From Microvirga pakistanensis (GTDB taxonomy: Bacteria > Pseudomonadota > Alphaproteobacteria > Rhizobiales > Beijerinckiaceae), in contig NZ_SPJX01000510.1 of assembly GCF_004458765.1 (NCBI RefSeq), positions 1-64,000 on the forward strand: 64,000 nucleotides of DNA, written 5' to 3'. The notes below the pieces were generated by a model that had not been told where the DNA came from, did no database searches, and saw only the letters and a list, made by a program, of their open reading frames with translations. Each line of letters begins with the position of its first letter. Position 1 is the first letter of the stretch. Positions 43,762-52,206 of the stretch are shown here, in pieces. Both the position numbers and the translations under genes were made by a program.

Positions 43762-44790
43762 ATGGACCACGAATCGACCCTGATGCGCCTGCGATGGCGG
43801 TGGAACTCCGTTGCGAGGTGCGCAGGCATGTTTCTGTGGACTGTTCCTGTCGCAGGCTGCGGCGGCGTGCAGTCGGCCCTTGATCCGGCTGGAGGCGATG
43901 CGTGGGATCTCTATCGGCTCACAATCGTCATGACGGTGGGCGCAACCCTCATTTTCGTTTTCGTGACGGCCCTTCTGCTCTATGCGGTCTTTGCTCCGCC
44001 TGAGCGCCGTGCTTGGCTCGGAACCCGCAGGACTATCGTTTATGGCGGGCTCGCTTTCCCGATCGTCGTTCTCTCGCTGCTTCTCCCCTATGGCCTCGTC
44101 GTCATGCGGGATACCGACGTCCCGCAACCCGGCGCACTGCAGATCGAAGTGACAGGCGAACAGTACTGGTGGCGGGTTCGCTATCCGGCCGAGGGCGATC
44201 AGGCGGAGTTTTCAACGGCAAACGAACTCATCGTTCCGATCGGGCGACCGATCACTGTCTCCGTCACGGCCGCCGACGTGATCCATAGTTTCTGGATTCC
44301 AAATCTCGGCGGCAAGATCGACATGATCCCGGGACGTATCAACCGCTTCAACTTCACGGCGGAGCGTCCTGGCCTCTATCGCGGCATATGCGCCGAATTC
44401 TGCGGCGCTCAGCATGCGCGCATGGCCTTCGACGTGATGGTGCTGGAGCCCACGGAGTTTGAGGTGTGGCGCCAGTCTCAGGCACAGCCTGCCCAAGAGC
44501 CGGCGATCCCGCACTTGGCAAGGGGCCGCGACCTGTTCCGTGCCGGCGGCTGCGGCTCCTGCCATATGGTGCGGGGCACCGAGGCCAACGGGCAGTTCGG
44601 GCCAGACCTGACCCATGTGGGCAGCCGGCGCACTATCGGTGCGGGGCAGTTCCCGAACAATGTCGGCACGCTTGCGGGCTGGATCGCCAACGTGCAGCAG
44701 ATCAAGCCGGGTGCGAAGATGCCCTCTTATGGCTCGCTCACCGGCGAGGATCTGCGGGCGATGGCCGGATATCTGGAGAGCTTGAAATGA
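43762..44790 (+). CDS. coxB: Cytochrome c oxidase subunit II with fused C-terminal cytochrome c
   Basis: This 342-aa protein has two N-terminal TM helices and then a cupredoxin domain: EVTGEQYWWRVRYP, the CuA-ligand His in DVIHSFWIP, and the CuA loop CAEFCGAQHARM. The last ~90 residues are a cytochrome c domain with CGSCH (GGCGSCHMVRGTEANGQFGP). This makes it a caa3-type subunit II that can receive electrons directly from Alternative Complex III. The signal region has a Cys (PVAGCGG), possibly a lipoprotein site. ATG overlaps at 44787-44790 with the next gene. Confidence 0.93.
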   Translation: MDHESTLMRLRWRWNSVARCAGMFLWTVPVAGCGGVQSALDPAGGDAWDLYRLTIVMTVGATLIFVFVTALLLYAVFAPPERRAWLGTRRTIVYGGLAFPIVVLSLLLPYGLVVMRDTDVPQPGALQIEVTGEQYWWRVRYPAEGDQAEFSTANELIVPIGRPITVSVTAADVIHSFWIPNLGGKIDMIPGRINRFNFTAERPGLYRGICAEFCGAQHARMAFDVMVLEPTEFEVWRQSQAQPAQEPAIPHLARGRDLFRAGGCGSCHMVRGTEANGQFGPDLTHVGSRRTIGAGQFPNNVGTLAGWIANVQQIKPGAKMPSYGSLTGEDLRAMAGYLESLK

Positions 44791-47354
44791 ACGCACCCGA
44801 GCTCCCGAAATCCTTCGAGCGCCAGGAGGCGGAGCTTCCCAACCCGCTCCCGCGGCCGGAAGGCGAGTTCGAGGCGCTCAAGAAGGCCTGGAAGGCGCCG
44901 CGCGGCCTCAGCTTCATCACGGCGGTCAACAATACCTATGTGGGCCTGTGGTATGTGGGCACGGCTTTCCTGTTCTTCATCCTGGCCGGGATCCTCGCGC
45001 TGATCATGCGCGTCCAGCTGGCGGCGCCGGAGAGCGATTTCGTCAGCCACGATCTCTACAACCAGCTCTTCACCATGCACGGCACGGTGATGATGTTCCT
45101 CTTCGCCGTCCCGGCCGTGGAGGCGGCGAGTGTCTATCTCCTGCCGAACATGCAGGCTGCGCGCGACCTGCCATTTCCGCGCCTGTCGGCTTATGCGTTC
45201 TGGGCTTACTTCGTCGGTGGCCTCGTGTTCTTCGGCACAATCTTCGTCGGCCTGTCGCCGGATGGCGGCTGGTTCATGTATCCGCCGCTCACCAGCACCA
45301 AATACTCGCCGGCCGAGAATGCCGATTGGTGGCTCCTCGGCATCGGCTTCATCGAGATCTCCGCCATCGCGGGGGCCATCGAGATCATCGTCGGCGTCAT
45401 GAAGACCCGCGCGGTCGGCATGAGCCTCGACAAGCTGCCGGTCTATTCCTGGGCCATGCTGGTCTTCGCCGTCATGATCGTGATCGGCTTCCCGGCGATC
45501 ATCCTCGGCACGCTGCTGCTCGAGATGGAGCGCGCGTTCGACTGGCCGTTCTTCATCGCCGAGAGGGGTGGAGACCCGCTCCTGTGGCAGCATCTGTTCT
45601 GGTTCTTCGGCCACCCGGAAGTTTACATCATTTTCCTGCCGGCGACCGGCATGGTGTCGATGATCGTGCCGGCCATGGCGCAGACACCGCTCGTGGGATA
45701 CCGCCTCGTGGTGCTCGCCCTCATTGCGACGGGCTTTCTCTCCTTCGGGCTCTGGGTGCATCACATGTTCGCAACGGGTCTGCCGAAGATGTCCCTGAGT
45801 TTCTTCTCAGCCGCCAGCACGGCGGTAGCGGTGCCGAGCGGCATCCAGGTCTTCGCTTGGATTGCGACCATCGCATCCGGACGCATGAGGCTGACGACGC
45901 CGTCGCTGTTCGTCATCGGCTTCCTGTTCATCTTCACCCTCGGCGGGCTGACCGGCGTGATGGTCGCCATGGCGCCCTTCGATTGGCAGGCGCACGACAG
46001 CTATTTCGTGGTGGCGCATCTGCACTACGTGCTCATCGGCGGCATGGTGTTCCCGCTCTTCGCCGCCATCTACTACTGGGTGCCCGTGGCAAGCAAACGG
46101 GCGCTCTCGGAGCGGCTCGGGCGCTGGGTCTTCGGTCTCATGTTCCTTGGCGTCAACGTGACCTTCCTGCCGATGCACATCACCGGGCTGATCGGCATGC
46201 CCCGCAGGGTCTATACCTATCCGGTCGGCATGGGGTGGGACGCGCTCAATCTCGTCTCCACCATCGGGGCCTTCATGATCGCCGCGGGCGTCGCGGTCTT
46301 CCTGTTCGACATGGCCCGCAACTTCCGCTTCGCGAGTGAGGACAATGCCGGCAACGTGTGGAACGCTGGGACGCTTGAATGGCTGCCGAACGGCAATTAT
46401 GCGACGCGCAGCATCCCGAGCGTCGTCAGCCGTGATCCCCTGTGGGACCAGCCCAATCTGCCGAAGGACGTGGAGGATGGCCGCTATTACCTGCCCGGGA
46501 CGGCGACAGGCGGGCGTGAGGCCTTGGTGACGAGTCCCTTCGATGCGCGGCCCCAGTACATTCTCCAGATCCCTGGACCAGGTTGGCAGCCGGTGCTCGC
46601 CGCGGTGTTCACGGCGGCCTTTTTCCTGCTCCTGACCGTCAAATTCGTGTTCACCTCGATCATCTGCGGCGTTCTTGCCGTCGGATGCGTGATCTGGTGG
46701 CTCTGGGAGACCGACCCCGGGCCCGTTCGCCCACCCGCCGATATCGGCGGCGGCATCGTGATCCCGGTCTATGTCACGGGCCCTATGAACCACTCCTGGT
46801 GGGCGATGATCGTCCTCATGGTGGTCTCAGGCATGGTCTTCACCTGCCTGATCTTCTCCTATCTCTTCCTGTGGCTCGTGAACCCGGGGGCGTGGCCGCC
46901 TCGAGGCGTCGAACTTCCACAATGGATATGGCCATCGCTGTCCACCGTTCTCTACGTCGGTAGCGCAATCCTGATCGCGCGCGCCAGTTGGTTGCTGAAG
47001 GGGGATGACCGGCGGAGCCCGCGCTCCGTTCCGATCCTGATCGGCGCAGCGATGCTTCTCCTCGCCGGCGCGTCCGCAATCGACCTGAGGGCGCAATGGC
47101 AAGCGGGCCTGAGCCCATCCGCCCACGCCTATGGGGCCGCCGTCTATGCGATCCTGTCTCTGCAGATCTTCTTCGTTCTGACGACCCTGATCATGGGGCT
47201 CTACACCATTGCCCGTTGGCTGGCTGGCAAGCTCGACAGCGTGCGCCGGACGACCTTCGATAACAGCATGCTGTTCTGGTACTACACTGTGGGTCAGGGA
47301 CTGGCCGGCCTCCTGATGATCCATGGATTTCCTCGGCTGACCGGGGGTGCCTAG
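44787..47354 (+). CDS. coxA: Cytochrome c oxidase subunit I-III fusion
   Basis: In this 855-aa protein, residues ~30-560 are heme-copper oxidase subunit I: MHGTVMMFLF with a heme a ligand, WFFGHPEVYIIFLP with the CuB His and proton-path Glu, WVHHMFATG, and YFVVAHLHYVLIGG with heme ligands. From residue ~600 a subunit III-like domain follows (MNHSWWAMIVLMVVSGMVFT, then a C-terminal seven-helix part). I-III fusions occur in caa3-type oxidases. This is the terminal oxygen-reducing subunit. The ATG overlaps the subunit II stop by 4 nt. Confidence 0.93.
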   Translation: MNAPELPKSFERQEAELPNPLPRPEGEFEALKKAWKAPRGLSFITAVNNTYVGLWYVGTAFLFFILAGILALIMRVQLAAPESDFVSHDLYNQLFTMHGTVMMFLFAVPAVEAASVYLLPNMQAARDLPFPRLSAYAFWAYFVGGLVFFGTIFVGLSPDGGWFMYPPLTSTKYSPAENADWWLLGIGFIEISAIAGAIEIIVGVMKTRAVGMSLDKLPVYSWAMLVFAVMIVIGFPAIILGTLLLEMERAFDWPFFIAERGGDPLLWQHLFWFFGHPEVYIIFLPATGMVSMIVPAMAQTPLVGYRLVVLALIATGFLSFGLWVHHMFATGLPKMSLSFFSAASTAVAVPSGIQVFAWIATIASGRMRLTTPSLFVIGFLFIFTLGGLTGVMVAMAPFDWQAHDSYFVVAHLHYVLIGGMVFPLFAAIYYWVPVASKRALSERLGRWVFGLMFLGVNVTFLPMHITGLIGMPRRVYTYPVGMGWDALNLVSTIGAFMIAAGVAVFLFDMARNFRFASEDNAGNVWNAGTLEWLPNGNYATRSIPSVVSRDPLWDQPNLPKDVEDGRYYLPGTATGGREALVTSPFDARPQYILQIPGPGWQPVLAAVFTAAFFLLLTVKFVFTSIICGVLAVGCVIWWLWETDPGPVRPPADIGGGIVIPVYVTGPMNHSWWAMIVLMVVSGMVFTCLIFSYLFLWLVNPGAWPPRGVELPQWIWPSLSTVLYVGSAILIARASWLLKGDDRRSPRSVPILIGAAMLLLAGASAIDLRAQWQAGLSPSAHAYGAAVYAILSLQIFFVLTTLIMGLYTIARWLAGKLDSVRRTTFDNSMLFWYYTVGQGLAGLLMIHGFPRLTGGA

Positions 47355-47355
47355 C

Positions 47356-47715
47356 ATGACCGGACGGCGGACAGCGCAGGTTTGTCTGACGCTTGGCGGC
47401 CTGATCGCCTGGGCGATCCAGTTCACGATCATCTACGGCGTGACATCGACCTTGTGCGGCCGTGGATGGGCGGATACGGCGCTTCTCGGCATGGGCGCCG
47501 TTCAAATAACGATCCTCTTGGCGACCCTTACAGCTCTCGCTGCCGCTGCCATCCTGCTGATCGTCTCGCTTCGTCAGGAGCGGCAACAGCGGGACCATCC
47601 GGCCTCGGCGACGGATACTTTCCTGAACGAGTCAGGTGTTCTGATCAATGGTCTATCGCTTGTCGTAATCCTCTGGCATGGCGTACCGGCCGTCATTCTT
47701 CCAGCCTGCGCATAG
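47356..47715 (+). CDS. Small membrane protein of the oxidase operon
   Basis: This 119-aa protein has three to four hydrophobic segments (LTLGGLIAWAIQFTIIYGVT; ITILLATLTALAAAAILLIV; SLVVILWHGVPAVIL). It lies 1 nt after the subunit I-III gene, so it is co-transcribed. Similar small proteins occur at the end of caa3 operons; it may stand in for subunit IV, which is inference. A GTG at 47347 is an alternative start. Confidence 0.72.
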   Translation: MTGRRTAQVCLTLGGLIAWAIQFTIIYGVTSTLCGRGWADTALLGMGAVQITILLATLTALAAAAILLIVSLRQERQQRDHPASATDTFLNESGVLINGLSLVVILWHGVPAVILPACA

Positions 47716-47738
47716 ACCTAACGAGGTAAGTTTCCAGA

Positions 47739-48266
47739 ATGTTCAACTGGCAAGAACTGTTCGTCCCGGTGCACCCCATCCCTGAGATCATCCTTCGCGG
47801 GACGATCACATACATCATGCTGTTCCTGATTCTTAGATTCTTCCTTAAGCGACAATCGGGAGTGATCGGCATTGCCGACCTGCTCGTCGTCGTTCTCATC
47901 GCCGACGCTGCGCAGAATGCGATGGCGAGCGAGTATAGATCGATCACGGAGGGCGCAATCCTGGTGGTGACCATCGTCTTCTGGAACTATGCCGTCGATT
48001 GGCTTGGCTTCCGGTTTCCCGCTTTCCAGCGGTTGACACGGCCGCCGCCGCTCCTGCTGATCAAGGATGGCGAGATGCTCTTCCGAAACATGCGCCAGGA
48101 GATGATCACGACCGAGGAGTTGAACAGCCAACTTCGCCAACAGGGTATCGAGCACTGCTCCGAGGTGAAGAGAGCTTACATCGAAGGTGATGGCAGGATC
48201 AGCATCATCCGGAAAGACAATGGAGAGCCCAGTCAGAAGAACACTTCCTTGAAGGGGATCACTTAG
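47739..48266 (+). CDS. DUF421 (YetF-like) membrane protein
   Basis: In this 175-aa protein, two to three N-terminal TM helices (IILRGTITYIMLFLILRFF, then IADLLVVVLIADAAQNAMA) precede a cytoplasmic beta-barrel-like domain (PPPLLLIKDGEMLFRNMRQE, then MITTEELNSQLRQQGI), the DUF421/YetF layout. Function is unknown. It is 23 bp after the small oxidase-operon gene. A degraded second DUF421 gene lies at 50618. Confidence 0.85.
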   Translation: MFNWQELFVPVHPIPEIILRGTITYIMLFLILRFFLKRQSGVIGIADLLVVVLIADAAQNAMASEYRSITEGAILVVTIVFWNYAVDWLGFRFPAFQRLTRPPPLLLIKDGEMLFRNMRQEMITTEELNSQLRQQGIEHCSEVKRAYIEGDGRISIIRKDNGEPSQKNTSLKGIT

Positions 48267-48451
48267 GCAGCATGCAGTCATGCCTGCGCGGCGGGGTTTC
48301 TGGAGTTGAAGTCCGACAGGAACCAGCCACCGCCGAAACCGCCGTCGATTTTATATGGCACCGGCTGCTCGATCCTTCGGGAGACGTTGCGTTCCTGAGA
48401 TGATGAATACCGAATGGCCCCCGAGGTGAATACCCTTTTGGTTTGGTGCTT
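48267..48451. other. Intergenic region between converging genes
   Basis: About 185 bp between the DUF421 and dehydrogenase genes. I see no gene. Confidence 0.4.
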
Positions 48452-49735
48452 CTAGTTTTTCGTAACCCTCCAGATCGTGTTCGACAGGTCGTCTGCTACG
48501 ATCAGGGCCCCGCGCGGGTCCACTGTCACGCCGACGGGGCGACCCCGCGTGTTGCCGTCGTCGACCAGGAAGCCGGACACGAAATCGATCGGATCGCCGG
48601 CAGGACGACCGTCGCGGAATGGGACGAAGATCACCTTGTAGCCCACCGGAACGCTGCGGTTCCAGCTGCCGTGCTGACCCACGAATACGCCTTCGGCAAA
48701 CTCGGGACCCATGGCAGGTATCGAGAAGGCCACGCCAAGCGCCGCCACATGCGATCCCAGGGCGTAATCCGGGCGAATGGCTGCGGCGACCTTTTCGGGG
48801 TCCTGCGGCTGCGCACGCGGATCGACATTCTGGCCCCAGTAGCTGTAGGGCCATCCGTAGAAGCCGCCTTCCTTCACCGACGTCAGGTAGTCGGGAACGA
48901 GGTCAGGACCGATTTCGTCCCGCTCGTTCACGACCGCCCAAAGCTGCCCCGAACCCGGCTGAATGGTCAGCGCCGTGGGGTTGCGAAGGCCGGTCGCATA
49001 GGGCTTGTGCGCACCCGTCTGCGCATCGATCTGCCAGATCATGGCCCGGTCTTCCTCAGCATCCATCCCGCGCTCGGTGATGTTGCTGTTGGAGCCGATG
49101 CCGACATAAAGAAAGCGCCCGTCCGCGCTGGCGGTCATCGCCTTCGTCCAGTGATGATTGATCACGGCAGGCAGGTCGGCGACCTTTGTCGGAGGGCCGC
49201 TCGCTTTGGTGTCGCCGTCCCGATAGTCGAAGCGCACCAGCGCATCCTGGTTGGCGACGTAGATGACGTTGTTGATCAGCACGAGCCCATAAGGTGCGTT
49301 GAGATTATCGGCGAAGACACCTTGCATTTCGTAAGTGCCGTCGCCATCCGCGTCGCGCAGCAAGGTCAGACGATTGCCGCCTTTGACCGAGCTTTTGCCG
49401 AGACTTTTGATGAAGCCTGCAATGATGTCCTTGGGGCGCAGGTTCGGTGCGTAGCCGCCCGACCCTTCCGCCACCAGAATATCGCCATTGGGAAGCACCA
49501 GGGTCTGGCGCGGGATCTTGAGATCCGTGGCGATGGCTTGGATCTTGTATCCCTGTGGGACCTTCGGCAGATCGTTGCCCCAGTTCGCCGGTCTCGGAAT
49601 CTTCATGCTGGGCAGCAGACCGCGCTCCGGCTCGGGCAGGTTCGGGTCGGGTCCGAATTGCGGCGGTGCGGCCTCGCTGTTGCAGGCGGAGAGGGCAATG
49701 GTCAGGGCGCTGACGAGGAGGGTCGAGCGGATCAT
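48452..49735 (-). CDS. PQQ-dependent sugar/sorbosone dehydrogenase-like lipoprotein
   Basis: This 427-aa protein has a signal peptide with a lipobox (LVSALTIALSAC). It then has a beta-propeller of the soluble glucose/L-sorbosone dehydrogenase type: PNGDILVAEGSGGYAPNLRP, GLRNPTALTIQPGSGQLWAV, VKEGGFYGWPYSYWGQ and FVGQHGSWNRSVPVGYKV. These enzymes oxidise aldoses in the periplasm with PQQ. It overlaps the DUF2231 gene by 4 nt (49732-49735), so the membrane protein is a probable electron-transfer or anchoring partner. Substrate unknown. Confidence 0.87.
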   Translation of the reverse strand: MIRSTLLVSALTIALSACNSEAAPPQFGPDPNLPEPERGLLPSMKIPRPANWGNDLPKVPQGYKIQAIATDLKIPRQTLVLPNGDILVAEGSGGYAPNLRPKDIIAGFIKSLGKSSVKGGNRLTLLRDADGDGTYEMQGVFADNLNAPYGLVLINNVIYVANQDALVRFDYRDGDTKASGPPTKVADLPAVINHHWTKAMTASADGRFLYVGIGSNSNITERGMDAEEDRAMIWQIDAQTGAHKPYATGLRNPTALTIQPGSGQLWAVVNERDEIGPDLVPDYLTSVKEGGFYGWPYSYWGQNVDPRAQPQDPEKVAAAIRPDYALGSHVAALGVAFSIPAMGPEFAEGVFVGQHGSWNRSVPVGYKVIFVPFRDGRPAGDPIDFVSGFLVDDGNTRGRPVGVTVDPRGALIVADDLSNTIWRVTKN

Positions 49736-50163
49736 CTCACCTCTCCTGCATGAAAACCGGAATAGCCGATCCAGGCGGCAACGACGGCCAGAAGCGTCGT
49801 GATCGCCGACAGATAAAGGCCTTCCGGCATGGTCGCCCAGGCATCCTTCGCGTGGACGAGGGCGTTGACGAAGCCGAGCCCCCACATGACGAGCAGCACG
49901 ACGAAATAGACGATCATCCGCCCCTTGTGCGCCGGTCCCCGGCGGAAAAGATTGATCAATGCCCAGAGCATCGCGAAGCCGCCGCCAACTAGGCCTCCGG
50001 CAATGAGCCAGGACGAGAAATTGGCCCATTGAATGTGAAAGGTCGCCCAGTAAGCGAAGTCGCTGATCAACGCACCCGCGAACAGCGGGAGCGGAAAAGC
50101 TAGAAGAATCGCATGAACAGGGTGCAGCGGCCTCAGAACACCTGGACGAGATAGGGTAACCAC
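49732..50163 (-). CDS. DUF2231 membrane protein
   Basis: This 143-aa protein has four TM helices and a conserved start LRPLHPVHAILLAFPLPLFA, the DUF2231 pattern with HPVHA. GTG 50163 was chosen because AAGGAG lies five bases upstream; an ATG at 50196 has no such site. Translational coupling with the PQQ dehydrogenase suggests the two act together. Confidence 0.82.
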   Translation of the reverse strand: MVTLSRPGVLRPLHPVHAILLAFPLPLFAGALISDFAYWATFHIQWANFSSWLIAGGLVGGGFAMLWALINLFRRGPAHKGRMIVYFVVLLVMWGLGFVNALVHAKDAWATMPEGLYLSAITTLLAVVAAWIGYSGFHAGEVR

Positions 50164-50196
50164 AGCGTCTCCTTGCGCTTGTGGACTTAGTCGCAT

Positions 50197-50426
50197 GACC
50201 GACGTCCGGCAAAGCTTCCGTAGGTTAACGCATCAGTGGTTGGTCGGTTTCGGAGCAGGCTGTTTTTCCTTTTGGTCCACACTACCGGCCAGCGTACGAG
50301 ATATCGCCGGGTACCCGCCTACGATGTGTCGTTCAGTCTCACTGAAGAGCGGGAGACATTGACACGCCAGACGGGCGCTCCTTCAGCTTCCGGATCGAGG
50401 ATGGTCGTTTGTCGGAACCCTCCGCT
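50197..50426. other. Intergenic region
   Basis: About 230 bp upstream of the DUF2231-dehydrogenase operon, holding its promoter. No gene seen. Confidence 0.4.
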
Positions 50427-50552
50427 ATGAAACCCCAGACCGAGGCAAGCGACTACGCCGAGGATGAGATCCGCAGGATGGCGACCAAACTGGCCCGGTT
50501 GGCCTTGTCAGGAACGTCTTCGGAGGGCAACACTGGACCTCGCCGGCCCTGA
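50427..50552 (+). CDS. Possible very small protein
   Basis: A 41-aa frame starts KPQTEASDYAEDEIRRMATK and continues LARLALSG. It has helix-like composition but no strong ribosome binding site. It may be a remnant of a larger gene. Confidence 0.28.
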   Translation: MKPQTEASDYAEDEIRRMATKLARLALSGTSSEGNTGPRRP

Positions 50553-50617
50553 CCCGCAAACGCTCGCAGCATGAATTGCAACGGTAAGTCATGCGACCAC
50601 CACCATCGGCAGCCGGA

Positions 50618-50925
50618 TCACGGCTTTCGCACGCTTGACAGGGTCGATGCGGAGGCATCCTGATCCGTAGTCCTGATGACGCTGATGGATCCATCTGTCT
50701 CCAGAACGACTGCCGCCACCTGAGCGGCATCCGAGACGCCATTGCCCCGTAGCGTCCCCATGACCTCATCCCGGGTCATTCGTTGCATACGCAGAGCACC
50801 GTCAAGAAACCGCCCCCGATGCGCGACCAGGGTGGGCTCGCTCTTCACCAGATCCTGGAATCGGGGCAAGCGTCGAACCGAGAGCCACCGTGACCACTAA
50901 GTCGAAGGCGTTCAGCTTGACCAGT
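50618..50925 (-). pseudogene. DUF421 gene relic, internally deleted
   Basis: The minus strand reads LVKLNAFDLVVTVALGSTLA, the N-terminal DUF421 helix, then in another frame PRFQDLVKSEPTLVAHRGRF, RMTRDEVMGTLRGNGVSDAA and VVLETDGSISVIRTTDQDAS to a stop at 50618, the DUF421 C-terminal domain. The middle helices are missing and the frame changes at the junction. It directly follows a DUF2254 fragment. Confidence 0.78.
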
Positions 50926-51130
50926 CCTTGCTGGTCCGAGCGCTGGGCAATGATGCGCGCCTCGCCCGCATCATCTCTAAGGACGACGGGCGGCAGTGAG
51001 CGTTGGAAGATGTCCTCGAGCGCGGCACCGAGCTGGTTGACAACCGCGAGCGCCGTGTAAGGATCGTCGATGCCGGGGACAGCGCCCGCAGAGCGATCTC
51101 GACGAGCTGGATATCGGGTCTTAATCTATT
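50926..51130 (-). pseudogene. DUF2254 gene fragment
   Basis: The minus strand reads RPDIQLVEIALRALSP, then after a one-base shift GIDDPYTALAVVNQLGAALE, DIFQRSLPPVVLRDDAGEAR and IIAQRSD. RALSPGINDPxTA is a hallmark of DUF2254 membrane proteins. No 5' half is present. It is fused to the DUF421 relic near 50926. Confidence 0.7.
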
Positions 51131-51140
51131 TCGGCAGACA

Positions 51141-52085
51141 TCACTCCCTGAAGGCAACAACCAATCCTTCCGCGCTGAGTTGGCACGCGATGCGGGATTG
51201 GCGTACTTGCCGCGCATTCGCGCGAGCATATTCGACCCGGACCTCAATGGGGGCCGTAGCTCCCCCATCACGTGTGCGGCTCAATCTGCCGGCGCTCGCT
51301 GCATCCACCCGCACGGCTCCATAAGGAAGCGCCGCTCTGACGACAGAGGTGCGGCAGAGTTGGACAACATGGGATGGAACACCAGGCTGTGGCATGAGCG
51401 GCTGTCCGAAGCTCGCCACAGCGTAGTTTAAGCCGTCGATAACAGGGGCAAGAGAGGCCGGCAGGCGTGGCTCGGAATCTCCTGCATTCAACTCCCGCCG
51501 GAGAATGATTGGTGCGGATAAGACCGTGACCGGAGCTCTTCGAACTGAAGGTAGACTTCCAAAAGGCGTCTTTTCGGATGCTGCTGGATTGGGTGCGGGC
51601 GCTGGTGCAGCGTCACGTCTGACGCCCAGACTGCTGCTGATTGCGTCGCGAGGCCTGCTGGTGTCTCCACCGCTGATGCCAATGCCACCTTTGCTGCTGT
51701 TGCCGGTAGGCTGATTGCCTCCACTTAGGCCGCCCGTGGATCCGCCTGCCCCTCCACCAGGCGCAGTGCTGCTCGTGCCACTCAGGCTGCCTCCGCTGCC
51801 CAAACCGGCGTCACCCAAGCCACCATTCTTTGCGCCGGTCGTGTTTCCGGTATCGGCGCCGCTGTTCTGGCGTCCTGCATCTGGGCCACCCTTTTTACCA
51901 GCATTGTCGTTCCCGCGACCAGCGCCGCCGCTCTTCTCACTGCCGCGGCTGTTTCCCCCACCGTTCCCGTTGCCTTGGCTACCCTTGCCTCCACCACCCC
52001 CTTTGCCACCGCCCTCTTTGGCAAAACCGGGGGCTCCTGAAATGAATGCCAGCGCGGTGATGGAAATAAGCGCTATCCGAAACAT
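51141..52085 (-). CDS. Gly-rich exported protein
   Basis: This 314-aa protein has a signal peptide (MFRIALISITALAFISGAPG, cleavage after GFA). About 140 residues of Gly/Ser/Asn-rich low-complexity sequence follow (KEGGGKGGGGGKGSQGNGNG and onward). The C-terminal ~100 residues form a compact domain (VVQLCRTSVVRAALPYGAVR, then ARQVRQSRIACQLSAEGLVV) with two Cys. It is probably secreted or surface-exposed. No family is recognised for the C-terminal domain. It follows the coiled-coil gene by about 120 bp on the same strand. Confidence 0.75.
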   Translation of the reverse strand: MFRIALISITALAFISGAPGFAKEGGGKGGGGGKGSQGNGNGGGNSRGSEKSGGAGRGNDNAGKKGGPDAGRQNSGADTGNTTGAKNGGLGDAGLGSGGSLSGTSSTAPGGGAGGSTGGLSGGNQPTGNSSKGGIGISGGDTSRPRDAISSSLGVRRDAAPAPAPNPAASEKTPFGSLPSVRRAPVTVLSAPIILRRELNAGDSEPRLPASLAPVIDGLNYAVASFGQPLMPQPGVPSHVVQLCRTSVVRAALPYGAVRVDAASAGRLSRTRDGGATAPIEVRVEYARANARQVRQSRIACQLSAEGLVVAFRE

Positions 52086-52206
52086 GCAGTCTCCACTTCG
52101 CAGCTCCGATGGATGTACTCGGCCTGCTCAACCGTTGTGCCGACGCAAAGTACAATTTTTGGCAAGCAATCGAACCATACGACGCCGCCACTCAATTTTC
52201 TGAGCG

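Noticed and set aside
44948-46339. Plus-strand open frame of about 463 codons overlapping the oxidase gene
   Set aside because: It is an out-of-frame shadow of cytochrome oxidase subunit I, Arg/His-rich with no motifs.
51715-52203. Pro-rich plus-strand frame that looks like a repetitive wall protein
   Set aside because: It is the complement of the Gly-rich coding stretch of the minus-strand exported protein.
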